Under the pieces are notes generated by a model. The model did not search any database. It had not been told where the DNA came from and saw only the letters and a program-made list of their open reading frames with translations. DNA of 64,000 bases from Episyrphus balteatus (lineage: Eukaryota > Arthropoda > Insecta > Diptera > Syrphidae): contig NC_079137.1 of NCBI RefSeq assembly GCF_945859705.1, forward strand, positions 70,330,277-70,394,276, read 5' to 3'. Of this stretch, positions 25,001 to 36,833 are shown in pieces; position 1 is the stretch's first letter; each line of letters starts with the position of its first letter. A program made the translations under genes and the position numbers.

Positions 25001-25303
25001 ACGGTACCTGCCATAAAACCGTTTTTTTTCAAATCCGATATTCTCCAAAACGGCTTATTCGATTTCAACGAAACTTTTTGTGAAGAAGCACTTATATAAC
25101 TCAAATATAAGCCAAAAATAAAATTTCAAAAAAAATAATTTTTGGATTTTTAAAAAAATTTTGAAATTTTTTTTTGAAAAATAAAATTTTCGAAAACGGG
25201 ACATTGTATTTTTTTGAAATTTTGTTTTTAAATGTGGATTAGTGATTTCTACAAAATGGCATACCAATTTTAATTTAAACTTTTTTTTTAAAGAAAATCT
25301 GTT
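25001..25303. repeat. Internal direct duplication, second copy
   Basis: Near-identical to 24560-24859. Its end runs into the right inverted arm of the element. The duplication shows the interior grew by rearrangement after the element was assembled. Confidence 0.8.
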
Positions 25304-25475
25304 TTTGGCCGATGATTCCGAAACACCCTGTGAAATAATTTTATTGAAATTCATTGGTATAACAGCCCTAGAAATGTCCTTCAAATAAAAAAAAAAATTG
25401 TACCGCTAACTCAATCCGTTCAAAAGTTATGATTTTTGCAACGAGATAAGTCATTTTGGACAACCGTGCGCCGCC

Positions 25476-25838
25476 ACATACATATATTATTTATTATTAC
25501 ATTTTTTTTTTTTTTTTAAGAAGACGGGGTTTGGAGATAAAGCTGAGTATGGGATTCACATGATAAGACGAAAACTGATTTGAGAAAAAAAAAAAAATTG
25601 AAAGAAGAAGAAAAAAACGAAAAAAATAAATAAATAAAATGGGTTGACATGTTGTATGAGAAGGCAAAAAGTAAATTCTTATCCTCAGCTTCAGGATTCT
25701 TATTTCTTTAAAGAAAGATGACTTGAAAAGGGAGGGTTTGTATGTATCAACAGTGTGTTCAAAAAGAATGGTTCTCCTGATAAGAAATTTCTATTTTTCT
25801 TGTGAATTCAATCATATTATCGAATTTCAGACAAAAAA
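25476..25838. other. AT-rich DNA, no gene seen
   Basis: Poly-T and A/G-rich stretches separating the long-inverted-repeat element from the next repeat block. Nothing supportable. Confidence 0.5.
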
Positions 25839-26273
25839 GTGGCGCCCAACAGAAATCTTAAAAAAAAAATCATTTTCTACTTGGTTTTCCTCAATCAATT
25901 AGATTATGGTTCAAGAGTGGCAGAAGACCTGTCTTAGAAAACCAAATTGAGATTATGATTCAAAATTGAAACTAAGTATATTTAGGACCTCAAAAAAAAA
26001 AAATGTCTGCGATTCCCTGGAATGCTGTCGAAGAAGACCAGTGTGGGCTTATGGTTCAAGATTGAAACTAGAAAGAATAGCCGTCTTAATGTTTAGGACC
26101 TCAAAAAAAAAGCTGCATTTGCTTTGTACACACGCCTTCAATCAACAGAATTTTAATGTAACAGAACACCTTAATAACATTGTGGTTAAAGATTGAACCT
26201 TGAAAGAAGGCTTGTCTTAACGCCTAGGACCTCAAAAAAAAAAAATGGCTGCAAAAAAAAATGTTTAGGACCT

Positions 26274-26308
<35 letters not shown>

Positions 26309-26640
26309 GGTATCACTTGCTTGGTACATAACATTTATCCTCAGTTAACAGATTTTTTTCTAACAAAACACCTTAGTGACATTGTGGTTTAAGATTGAAC
26401 ATAAAAAGAAGGCTTGTCTTAACGTCAAGGACCTCAAAAAAGTGATGGCATTATTTCCCTGGTATGTCCTCAATCAAGAAAGTTTTTCCAACCGAACAAC
26501 ATAAATAGATTATGGTGAATGGTTGATATTGAGACGACTTTTTGTCTTAATGTCTAGGACCTCAAAAAAAAAACTTGGTGTCATTAGCTTGTAATGCCCT
26601 TAAATGAGGAAATTTTTTTCTAAACTTTTGATTTTTAGAT
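25839..26640. repeat. Tandem repeat with GGACCTCAAAAAA unit boundary
   Basis: GGACCTC followed by an A run occurs at 25985, 26096, 26227, 26268, 26429 and 26557. Units of ~110-160 bp share words such as TTATGGTTCAAGATTGAAAC and AAGGCTTGTCTTAA. The 41-bp spacing near 26227-26268 is a deleted unit. Another includes a ~33-nt A run. The block opens with GTGGCGCCCAAC (25839), the core of the repeat field at 32-46 kb, so the two may be related. Confidence 0.65.
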
Positions 26641-27996
26641 AAAACGTAAAAATCATTGCTTTTCACTTATTATAATCCTTCTTGATTATCGTCGTGTTTT
26701 CCTTCTTATTTCACACACTGTGTGCCATATTTCACATACGCACGTTTCATGTGTTGTTGTAGACATTCTTTTTAAGAACAAAAAAAAAAATTAATCCAAA
26801 TTAGTAAGGTATGTGTCACCTGTGTGCTACAAAAAAAATAATAAATGTAATTCTAAAACAACTCTGCTGCTTTTCTGTGATGTAACGAAAAAGTTGTAAA
26901 GTCACAGATGAACACTGTGCGACATCTGAAAATTAATATAAATTTTTGATAGACAGGTAAAATGTAGGTGGGAAGATGGAGGTATAGCTTTGTCGAAAAT
27001 GTGTTTGTTGTGTCTTTTTCTACCCCCAAAAGAAAACCTCAACTTCAAACCATCTAAGGTTTTCAATTTAACTTTGGCAGATGTACCTGTTAAGTCTGCC
27101 TACGCACAAAGTATACCGAAAAGTAAAAAAAAAGTGTAGGTAGAAGGTGATACATTAGCGATTAGAAAATAATATTATCTAACAAAAAAAAAAAAAAAAT
27201 ATTGACAGATAAAAAAAACTTTTTCTGCGAAGTTTATGGTTTCTGTTTTATATCCTATAACCTCATATAAGCCGAGTATGGTATTGCTTTTCCAACCAAG
27301 TTAAACACACAACACAGGTGTTTTGTACAAAAACGTTTCACATTCCATCATCATAATATTACAGCAACTTTCAATAACTAACATTACTATAATTGAAATT
27401 CCCCAAAAAAAAAAAAAAATCCTCATATAGATTATGGCTTTCTCTGTAGCTAGGCTCTATTATGACCATCAATGGTGGTGAAATTCTTATTAAGAAAAAA
27501 AAAACAACAATTTCAGTGTATCTGAAGTGAAATTAATATGCACAATAGCACATGCGGTTGAATTCACATAGAAAAACTCAATGGTAATGCCCCACAAACC
27601 CAACATTTCAATAAAATCATTTCATTTTCGTTTTCGTTCGTTCTTTTCTGGCAAATAAATAATATCGAATACGCGTAATATATTTCTATAGATACATGGT
27701 TTTTTTGTGGAATCTCTATCTCCAACTCGGGAAAGATCAATCCTTCAAAATATTTAGGAAAGAAGACAAAAAAAAAATCCCTAGAGAGCATTAAATAATA
27801 CAGAATACGTGATATGATTCATTATTCATATGTGTGTCCTTTTTCTAGCGGGAAATTGGTGGTCAGAAGGGAGGTTGTTTTTTGGAAAAATTTCGGCAGA
27901 ACGCTGAACGCACCCTAAACATTTAGCGTGAAAACGATTTTCTGTTTTTCAAAAAAAAAAAAAAAAAAATTAGACAAAATGTGCGTAAACGTTTTT
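26641..27996. other. AT-rich DNA, no gene seen
   Basis: Poly-A/T runs. The minus-strand frame at 27564-27791 has some protein-like stretches but no convincing splice borders or family. Confidence 0.45.
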
Positions 27997-28401
27997 CTTT
28001 AGTTAAGGTGACCATTTAATTTGTCTGTTGCAAGAAAATGGTACGTTCTGGTTTTAAGGCCGAATTTTAGACTTTTGGCACTGGGATGCTGGAGTATAAC
28101 CCTCCAACCGGCCAGTATTCAATTTATTATAGATTCTTCAAATGTTTTGTATTTAAAAAGAATTAATTTCAAAATAGAACGGTACTTTCGATCTTTTCAT
28201 CGGTCACAATTTTTCCGCAGCTGAAATTCTTAATATTATATTTGTTGTTATTTTGTAAGCATGTTTTATCTAGGATTGGACAGGAAAATTAAAGTTCCTA
28301 TGCTTTGGCGGCCATTTTGCATTTTTCATAACAATGATACTCTGGGAAGATTGGTGAATTCCTCTCAAGAAGCAGTAGGTACCCCTGAAAAAATGTTTTT
28401 A

Positions 28402-28470
28402 ACGTGATGGAGGTCAGGATTCGAACCCAGACCTCTAACGTTATAGTCCATAAAACTAGGCACATCCCAG
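28402..28470 (-). other. tRNA-like module (B box GGTTCGAATCC)
   Basis: On the minus strand a perfect Pol III B box, GGTTCGAATCC (plus 28417-28427), lies in a 6-bp GAGGTC/GACCTC stem. TAGTTTTATGG about 35 nt upstream resembles an A box. There is no proper acceptor stem, so this is a tRNA-derived relic or SINE-like head and not a working tRNA gene. Confidence 0.4.
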
Positions 28471-28497
28471 GTGAACATAATAAATCAGTTAATCCTA

Positions 28498-28750
28498 CAC
28501 AGAGAAAAACAATACGATTTCCGCTTAAAATAAGTGGAATCTGCTTAAATTCTGGTTTTTAGGTGAACTTCATTTCATTTTAATATGAATTTTCATCTTG
28601 AACAAAAAATAAAAATTTTAAAATTATTGTCAGACTTCAGCTTTAGTTGCAGTTTATCATATTTATTTCCAATAGTGAGATAGGCTGATGGTAAAGCACT
28701 CGCCTAGTGACCCAATAGTTCAAGTATCAATTCCAAGAACCTGCTACAAT
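28498..28750. mobile_element. Partial MITE related to 36834-37267
   Basis: It begins TA-CACAGAGAAAAACAATACG, matching the TA-CACTGAGGGAAAAAACAAC end of the MITE at 36834. The tRNA-like part (28640-28705) aligns with that MITE's tRNA-like part in inverted orientation, sharing TTATTTCCAAYAGTGAGATA and GGTAAAGCA. I do not find a matching right end, so it is rearranged or truncated. Confidence 0.5.
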
Positions 28751-28923
28751 TTTTTTTTTCTTTAAAACGTTTCCAAATAAAAATTAAATGATTTTCCGCT
28801 TAAATTAAGTGGATTTCTTTTAAATTTGCGCATTCAAGAAACTAAGAAGATTTGTCCGCTTAATTTAAGACGGAAGTCATTTTGGCAAAAAATTATGCAG
28901 AAATCCGCTTTATTTAAAACGGA
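28520..28923. repeat. Four copies of palindrome TCCGCTTAAWTTAAGYGGA
   Basis: Copies at 28520-28538, 28795-28813, 28855-28874 and 28904-28923 each keep TCCGCTT at the left and a GGA at the right around an AT-rich centre. The two on the right are spaced 49 bp apart. Confidence 0.65.
28675..28745 (+). other. Degenerate tRNA-like module
   Basis: GAGATAGGCTGATGGTAAAGC resembles a tRNA D arm with an A box. The B-box region (AGTATCAATTCC) is decayed. It is homologous to the better-preserved module at 37030-37102. Confidence 0.4.
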
Positions 28924-29040
28924 ATCCGCTTGGAAAAGCATTAATTCCACACTGAAACTTTTAAATAATATCAAATTTCAATAAATTTCAATTGAAAAAG
29001 AATCTCAACTGAAACTATTTTTCGACTGAAAAGGTAAAGT

Positions 29041-29060
29041 ATCTTAAGTCGACTTAAGAT
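29041..29060. repeat. Perfect 20-bp palindrome ATCTTAAGTCGACTTAAGAT
   Basis: Both 10-bp halves are exact reverse complements. Diverged relatives lie at 29202-29217 (CTTAAGTAGACTTAAG), ~29269-29281 and ~29379-29395 (CTTATGTCAACTTAAGA), so this is a small dispersed motif family inside the candidate element. Confidence 0.8.
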
Positions 29061-29647
29061 GTTTTTCGTTTTTTTGTTGAACCTCAGTGCCATCCTAAAG
29101 GCCTACTCTTCTGTCTTATCTACATCTTTCTATCTCACCCCCTTGGTTATTTATGCACAAAAACAATTTCATCTTATGTTCAAAAGACACATATTCAAAA
29201 CCTTAAGTAGACTTAAGATTATATTGGGTTAAGACTTTTTTTTTATTATTGTGAAATCTTAAATTATCTTATGTTGACTTTGCGCATTCAAGCAGAAACA
29301 AAAGTCATCTTTAATTTAACATAAAATAAAATACTTAAAAAAATTCCGAAAGAGTGTAAAATTGAAAATTCAAATTAGCTTATGTCAACTTAAGATTTTG
29401 TAAATTAATATAAAATAGAATTTATAGAAAAGTCAAACTATCTTAAGTCATATTTTTTCTTATAACGGGAAAAATATAAAAAACATCTTTTTGAAATAAA
29501 TTGAATAAAAAAGATCATAAAATTTTACATCTAAATGTTTTATACAATTAAATCTACACTTGAAGGAATTTTCGGGAGGCAGGATGTGAACTATAATACA
29601 AAAAATTATTTTTAAAAGAAAATATGGTCACCCTAACTTAACTTTAG

Positions 29648-32410
29648 TGTCTAATGAATGGGACTTCCTCTATACCTTCATAAAGAATAATACAATTTTT
29701 TTTAATTTTTTTCTAAACGATTTTGGAATCCATCACCAAACCCATAGCAAAAAAAAAAAACACCGTTTGAAAGCTGTTATACCGCGATATGAATGGAATG
29801 GACAAAAAGAAGGGCTATTATTTTCTTTTTTAAACAAAAAAAAAAATATCATTTCTAACATTTTGGGTGCGTATAACCTCGCGCGGCGGTGCGTGGTTTC
29901 TGTGATGTGGTTTTGAGAGGTATCATTTAAGGTTTTTCATTTTATCATGACATATTTTTTCTACACACCACACACACATTATTTTGTATTTTCTCTCTGG
30001 ACTGCGGTTAAGTGGGCGGCAAAAAAAAATCTTATGTTAAAGGACGAACGTTATTGTTTTTGATAAATTATAGCGAGAGTTGTTAAAATTTCATTGTGAA
30101 TTGAAATATTAGGTGGTAGTTAATAATTTTTTTTTTCTCACTCTCACGGGTATATTAAGTGTGTGTGATGGGAAATGTGCGTGTACACATGTGTGTAAGG
30201 GTTTTGTTGTTTTCCATCAAAAAAACGGACATTTTCATTATTCATTTTTTTTAAGGATAAAATAGGAAAATAAAGGAGTGGAGATGAAATGATTTTTTCT
30301 TTTCTTTGCTAAAAAAAGAATGAAATATGGGGAGGATATTTTTTTTAGGGGAAAGGGATGAAGAGGTAAAAAAAGGCTTAGTTTATTTTTTGTAAATGAT
30401 GGAAAAGGATTTTCCAGTAGCCTTTATTGTGTAAAATAAATTAATTTAACAGAAGGAACTCAATTTTGTTCATCATTTTATTTTATAAATTAGACTTTTG
30501 GTTTAAATCTGTCAATAAAGGTTTTTCAGTATATTTTGATGGAATATGGGTCTGATTTAGTCAAAAAAAATCCTTAAGAAAAGGAAGTCGATTTTTGACA
30601 TATTTGATAGACTGTAACATTTTAAACAAAAGTTCAACAAAGGTCGAAATTTCCGGTTAGTTTCAGTCTGACCTTAAAAAAAAAATAATAATAATGAGTC
30701 CTTAGCAGCTCGTCCTTAATTGTCTGTGAAATCTGCAATAATTGACGACTATGTCCCCATTTCGTATGTCCTACTTTTATTTTTTTTAATAAATAATCAC
30801 CACTTAAGGTCGCCATTTGGTGCCTTATTTATCTTCCCTTCAGTCTGCATTCATCCCCCTTATTTTCCTCAAAAAAAATAAAAGAAAAGAAAAAATCAAA
30901 AGGTCCTTAATATTTACGATATTAATATGAGCCCAAAGAATTATCGCGCTATAGAGACAGACAGAATGGGAAAGAGTGCGGCAAAAATGTAATAAGGACT
31001 ATAATGGTTATATAGCTTGCAATGAATTTATAAAGAACAAAACAAAAAAAAAACATGCACGTCATGGGATATCTCTCTACAAAAAGTCAGAAGTGGGAAA
31101 AAAAAGCTTAAATTCATAAAAATAAACAAAAGAAAAACATAGCACATCCCTGTGAATCTTGTGCGAATAAAAATATAAAACAAGAAAAAAATCTCATGGA
31201 GAATCAAAGAAGAAGGCGAAAAAAAAAGTATATATAAAGATGAAGAAGGATCCGGCGGAATGTGTTAGTAATTTATAAATTGCATTCCGTTCTGTCACTT
31301 TTCATTTAGCACTTTGATATATGAGCAATGGCGTTTGGGAATTTTTCAGATTTTAAGATAAAAAAAAAAAATAAGATCCTGAAAACGGCACGACATAGCT
31401 AAAAGAGGAAAAAGAGGAAATGAAGAAAAATGTTAAAACTAAGGATCCCGGCTGGAGTATTATTACACCGCCCGGCCATAATAATACTCTCTTTCCTTTT
31501 TTTTTCGTCTCATATACATAAGGTACATATATATATTTCGTAGTAATAAGGACTCAAATTGAGTGGGTGTTTTTTTTTTTTTTTTTGAATCGGGGGATAA
31601 ATTAAAGCTGAATGGCATTTTTTTTGTTAAGGATGTGAGAGTTCTTAGGATATTTCCTTCTTCCATATATAACATAACTGTGATAGAAAGTATGTTTTTT
31701 TTTCCTAGAAAAAATAAATATTATATCCTTCTACTCTCGAAGGTACCGCTATGTTTGGATGAAGAATAAGAAGAAGAAAAAAAAAAAGTGTACGTGAGTT
31801 AGACGAGATTAGGAGTAAAAGCGTGTGTGACCTAGACCTGGTTCATATTTACAGACTTTATTTTTTTCTTCTTCTTCTTATTTTTTTTAAGGAGGATTTT
31901 CAATTTATTATGATTTATAATCTCTCCGTGACTTTTTTCTTTATACTCCTCGTAACGAGTACCTACTCTCAAACTCAAGTATCAGATTAAAAAGTTAGAC
32001 AGAAAAAAGGACATGCGGGTGGGCGCGTACAATAAACTTTTTTTCTTGATTTATAAAATTAAAAAAAAAAAAGAACATGAACATGAGAGAGTATAAAGCG
32101 GATAAGTTCAATAATTGATTACTTTTTTTATAAAAAAAAGTTTTTAACAAAGTAGATATCAAAGTACCAACCTACTTTCCAGCCACGAGTTACATGTCTT
32201 TACAGAGTTTTTTTTTTTTGAGTGACTTAGTGTAATTTCTTACTTCAAACATGATTATCGGGATATAATAATAAGATTTTTAATGTTCTTTGTGGAAGTT
32301 TATATGTTTGTAGAAGTATAGAGCCTAAAAGACTTATCTGATTTTGATATAACTTTGTGAAGACTTGTATTTCTGTTGAAGGATAAAAACAGGCTACTTT
32401 TTATACATAA
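29648..32410. other. AT-rich DNA, no gene seen
   Basis: Poly-A/T tracts and A/G-rich stretches. No exon, inverted-end element or tandem array that I can support. Confidence 0.45.
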
Positions 32411-32417
32411 AAAAAAA

Positions 32418-33020
32418 TGGCGCCCAACATACAAGCTAATCAAATAATTGACCAAAGGCGTGATTTTAATGGTAGGCTTTGGTTGATTATTAAAAATTCT
32501 CTTTTTTTGTTTGTATATTCAAAATTACATAGTAATTTTTTTAACAAAATTATCAAAAAAGAAAAATTACACAAATGGCGCTCAACGTGAAATTATTTTT
32601 TTTCTGTCGATCCTGTTTCATTTACTTATATTTGAAAAACTTAACAAAATTTGTAATGAGAATAACAACGTACCTACAAAATTAAGTGAAGATAAGAAAA
32701 AAATGGCTCCCAACGTGAGATTTATAAAATGTTTTTTTTTCTCCATTCTGATTCATTTTTTTAAAAGTTTGAATAAAAACTAAGGTTCTCCAGCCAACTC
32801 TATTCCTAGCCAACTGCTTTCATTTGGGGGGGAAATGAACATGTTTTAGTCTTGTATTGGGCGCCACTTGGTATTTATTTCTAACAGATTTCAGTTCAGT
32901 TTTACTGGGTAAATTCCCCTGTCTTAAGTGTTTTAGTAATGAAAAAAAAAACTTACGTTTAAAATCTGAAAAAGAAAAAAAAAAAAAAAAAAATCTGGCG
33001 CCCAACGCAAGTTTATAAGA
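32418..33020 (+). repeat. TGGCGCCCAAC-core repeat, block 1
   Basis: Cores at 32418, 32576, 32704 and 32996 (plus strand) and 32858 (minus strand) lie 128-158 bp apart. The core is followed by GTGAAATT or GTGAGATTT where well kept. DNA between cores is AT-rich and diverged. A lone inverted core with the longest GTGG extension sits at 34262-34276. Confidence 0.75.
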
Positions 33021-33929
33021 GTTTTTTTAGTTTTATCTTTACTCCGTTCATCTCTAGAAATTAAAACCAAATTGGTTTATATGAATTTATATCGATATAA
33101 TCTACAAAACTCATCCAACAATAAAATATTAATTAATCCAAAATTATTTGAATAATTGAAACAAGGCATAAATATTAAATATTATGATTCTTCTGCATGG
33201 TTATTTTGACAAAAAACCAATTTTCAAAATTCCTATAAACTCAAGGATAAATCTTAAAATTCCAATGACCATAAAGATATAAACCTCCTTGCATAACATG
33301 ACATCACACACACACACACACATATTCCATATATCTATGAATATCTAATCAATATGCACCTCAACACAATGCGAGTGCAGAAATTAAATTTTATCCCATC
33401 TTAATCTTGTGTTTTTTTTTTTTTTGGTTTTCTGCAATATGGTTGAATCATTCAAACATTTTGCACGTCTCTCCACATATATAGAATTTTCCATTTGAAC
33501 TTATAACAATAGCAAAACGCATATATATTTATAATGAAAGAATAGAAAGAGAGAAAAAATAAACAATAAACATGCAGAAAAAACTAAAACTCTCTTAGAT
33601 CTCAATTACTACGTGCTGTGAATATTGAATAATTTTCTAGTTGCATACATTTTTGGGGGGGTAAGGAGTAAGAGTACATAGTATAAAGCTCATCCAGTCG
33701 ATAAGGACATACAACATAACACACATATCCTTATTTTAGCTATCCTTTATTGTTGCTATTCTTTTTTTTTTTTTTGAAAAATGTTGTTATTCATGTGTTG
33801 ATTCCTTAGTTTATTATATCTGAACTGAGGTAATTAACATGCACTCTGCTTGTGTATACGTGTGGAATGTGGTTTCTTGTATATGGAGATACAATTTGAT
33901 CCTTGATACCTCTCTCTGTGAAGGAAAAT

Positions 33930-33961
<32 letters not shown>

Positions 33962-35885
33962 TGCATACAAAACATCGCACGAACGATTCTCAATTTATTG
34001 GGTAAACATACGAGTCCTGTTAAGGATATCCCTTGAGTGGAGATTCGTTTTTTTATTATTTTTTTTCAGTATTTTTTTTTTTTTTTTTTGAAAAAAGAGG
34101 AAGAAGTTTGTTCAAGTTTTGTGCAATTTTTATTCAATTGAACCTAACAGAGTGGAAAATCACAAGAAAGGATAAGAAAAATACTCGTATATACTTTTTT
34201 TTTGTTCTGTTCCAACACAAGGATCCAGGGAGATAGTTTATAAGAAAAAGTTATATTTTTCCACGTTGGGCGCCATCCAAAAAAAAAAAAAAAAAAAATT
34301 AGAAATTTAAAAAGGCTTGCATCCAAAAGTGTGCGGTAAAGAGAAGAAAATGAAATAAAAAAAAAAAATCATCACTACCCGCATCCTTTTTGTAGAAGGA
34401 TATTTTTTGTTTTTTTTCAATTAAGGTATCACCCGCATATTTTTCTCTCACTCGAATGAGCCACAAAAATATTTTCTCATTTTTTTTTTAATTTTATTTA
34501 ACCACACGATATGCGTGTATCTGTGAGTGTGGATCTAGGTTCAAAGGTCTCATTCCATTGTGCGAAGAGTGAAGACCGGCATTTTTTTTTATATTTTGGC
34601 TTGGTTTTGATTTTTTTTTTTTTTTTAGGTGGGACTGAGGTGAAACGAAAATTTGCATATAAATGAAGGCATTCAAATGCGACTTTAGCCATCCGCCACC
34701 ACCAACACTGCCGGCCGGTTAGCCATGCCGCCGCTTGTCAGAAAATAACAGAGTGATGGAGACATAGAGCCTTGTTGTTGTTGCTTTTAGGACATAAAAA
34801 TAATATCCTCAACCAAGTGGAAGTTTCCATATAACAAACAAAAACCATACCAAAAAGAAGCATATAACCTGACTGGACTGGATGTGTGGGTGGGTTGAAA
34901 AAAAAAGATGGACAAAGGCCCTTAAAGGCCGACAATTCTTCTTTTCCAGCTTTTTTTTTTATTTTAATTTTTTTTTTTTTTTGTGCAAAGGTAAAAATGT
35001 TGGATTTTTTCATGTCAAAAGGAGAGTTCGGGGTCGGGAGTGTGATAGTGTTGGGTCCCCGTTTGGTTGCGGTGAATTCATTAACTATTTTTTTTATTCA
35101 TTTAACTCACAGAGAACAAATTAAAAACGAAGAAGGCAAAATAAAGAACACATATAAAAAAGGGTTCACCTTATTGTACTCCAAAGTGCACATACCAACC
35201 AAGCAAGCTCTACCTCTATATAAACAAGAAAAGGTGACTTTTGTGTTTGCCGACAAAAAGGATATATTCGTTTGACGTTTATAGTTTTGAACTTTAAGCA
35301 TTTGACGTTGAAAACTTTTGCGGTGATGACAAGGACAAAAGGGAGTGAGTCAAAAAAAAAAGGGTGAAAATTATAAAATAAAAAATATACAGCTTAGTGA
35401 CTTAGGGTATTATATAGAACGGGGAGAAAGGAAAGGGCTAGATTTTAATTTCGTGTCTGGAAGTGTTTAAGATATATATATATTTTTTATACATTTTTTG
35501 TCGAGTACCTCTACGTATTTAATAATTTCTTTTTTGTGTGTGTACAGAAAAAGGGTTTAAGCGACAGAGACATTGAAACAGAGGGAAGAAGAGTAAGTTA
35601 TAAAAATGAAAATTTAATTGTTTCAAGTTCTTTGGCTGATGCTCAAAGTAAAGGGTGTTAGAAATTAATTTATTTAAAGAGGTGCACATAAAAGAAGATC
35701 CTAAAAAGAGTAATGAATTTTAGGTGAAATTACTGTCTCAAATGACAACAGTCATATGATTTAACTTTTTTTTTTAGTATATGATATAAATTTTGGCAAC
35801 TTAATAAAGGTGTAAGAGTTTAACAATTAGACTTTAAGCATTTTGATCTTAAAGCTTCTTTAAAAAGAATGGTTAAAAAAAAAAA
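33021..35885. other. AT-rich DNA with isolated inverted core, no gene seen
   Basis: Contains (AC)n at about 33307-33321, an A run at 33932-33960, the inverted TGGCGCCCAACGTGG core at 34262-34276, and a short GC-rich patch with TGCCGGCCGG near 34711. Frames are dominated by Phe and Lys from homopolymers. Confidence 0.45.
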
Positions 35886-35890
35886 AAAAG

Positions 35891-36770
35891 TGGCGCCCAA
35901 TGCGAGATTTAAACATTTATTTACTCCATGTTACCTCTTGGAGTATTTTAACACCTTTTCATGAGGTTTTCATGCACATGTAGAGTTCTTAAATAAACAA
36001 TAATTTTCAACACATCTTTTTTTTTTTAATGGCTCCCAACGTGAGATTTTTAAAATTATTTTATTTATGGCCAAAATTTAGCCAATTCATTTGCAATAAA
36101 TTTTCATACATCGATTCAAATGTTTCTTCCTTGGAAATGATAAGGTAAAGAACACATTTTTCTTACTAAAAAATCAATAAAAAAAGTTGGCGCCCAACGC
36201 GAGACTATCACATTTTTATTTTCTTACAATTCATAATTTTGAACACCGGTCCTCATTTAAATAATGCATATAAAAGTTCGCAGCAGTTGACAACAATAAC
36301 CATGAGAATTTATTTGGGAAAATGGCGCCCAACGCGAGATAAATAGAAGTATTTAACTGGTAGCCTAATTTAACGCAAATTCTTTTCAATGAGTTTTGAT
36401 AAATTTTTCCGAATTTTTTCTATGAAAATGATAAATTGGAGACTCAACTTAAAAAAAAAAAAACGTAATACAAAAAAGTGGTGCCCAATGCGAGGCCTTA
36501 GCATTTTTATTCCCTTATACTCTTTGAGTTATTTTCATTCAATTTGAAGTTCTATCAATATTCTTTTCATGCATATCAATAAAGAGTTCTTAAGTTATTA
36601 CTTTCCGCAGGTGTCTGAAAAAATGGCGCCCAATGCGAGACTTGTAAAAATATATATTGGCTTGATTTTGATTGAATAGTTCTTATTTTATCTGAATATT
36701 CATTGAAGTATTTGTTGGAAGATATTGAAGGTTTCAAGACCACAAGAGCCCAAGGATCAAACAGAAACGA
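35891..36770 (+). repeat. TGGCGCCCAAC-core repeat, block 2a
   Basis: Six consecutive cores at 35891, 36030, 36188, 36323, 36479 and 36624, spaced 135-158 bp. This is the best run of the repeat. Besides the core, a weaker shared segment resembles TTCATTCAATTTGAATAT followed by AAAGAGTTCTTAA. Confidence 0.8.
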
Positions 36771-36833
36771 CACTGTTTGAAATGACGCTAGTAAGTTTGT
36801 CGATTATAGATTACTTTTTTCTACACTGAGGGA

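Larger units (their letters stand above)
23969..25469. mobile_element. Long-terminal-inverted-repeat element, ~1.5 kb
   Basis: Left arm 23969-24210 and right arm 25231-25469 are inverted copies of about 240 bp, differing at scattered sites. The outer ends read GCACTGTTGTCCAAAATGAC and GCACGGTTGTCCAAAATGAC. The 6-bp direct repeat GCCGCC lies just outside each end (23963-23968, 25470-25475), consistent with a target duplication in a GCC-rich site. The interior has no transposase frame. It contains a CCGTCTGTC run and a core (24228-24560) closely related to the HINE-like copies at 39624, 49504 and 61805, plus a ~300-bp internal direct duplication. Element family not recognised. Confidence 0.75.
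28003..29641. mobile_element. Candidate ~1.6-kb DNA element with GGTGACCAT ends
   Basis: The left end reads TTAAGGTGACCATTT. The right end, inverted, reads TTAAGTTAGGGTGACCATAT, the same except for a 5-bp indel. CTTTAG flanks both sides (27997-28002, 29642-29647) as a possible 6-bp target duplication. The interior has no transposase frame. It holds two tRNA-like modules, part of a second MITE, four TCCGCTTAA palindromes and a set of CTTAAGTCGACTTAAG palindromes. The boundaries are plausible, not proven. Confidence 0.45.

Noticed and set aside
28021..28224. 67-codon plus-strand frame inside the 28-kb candidate element
   Set aside because: Too short for a transposase and without a catalytic motif I can recognise.
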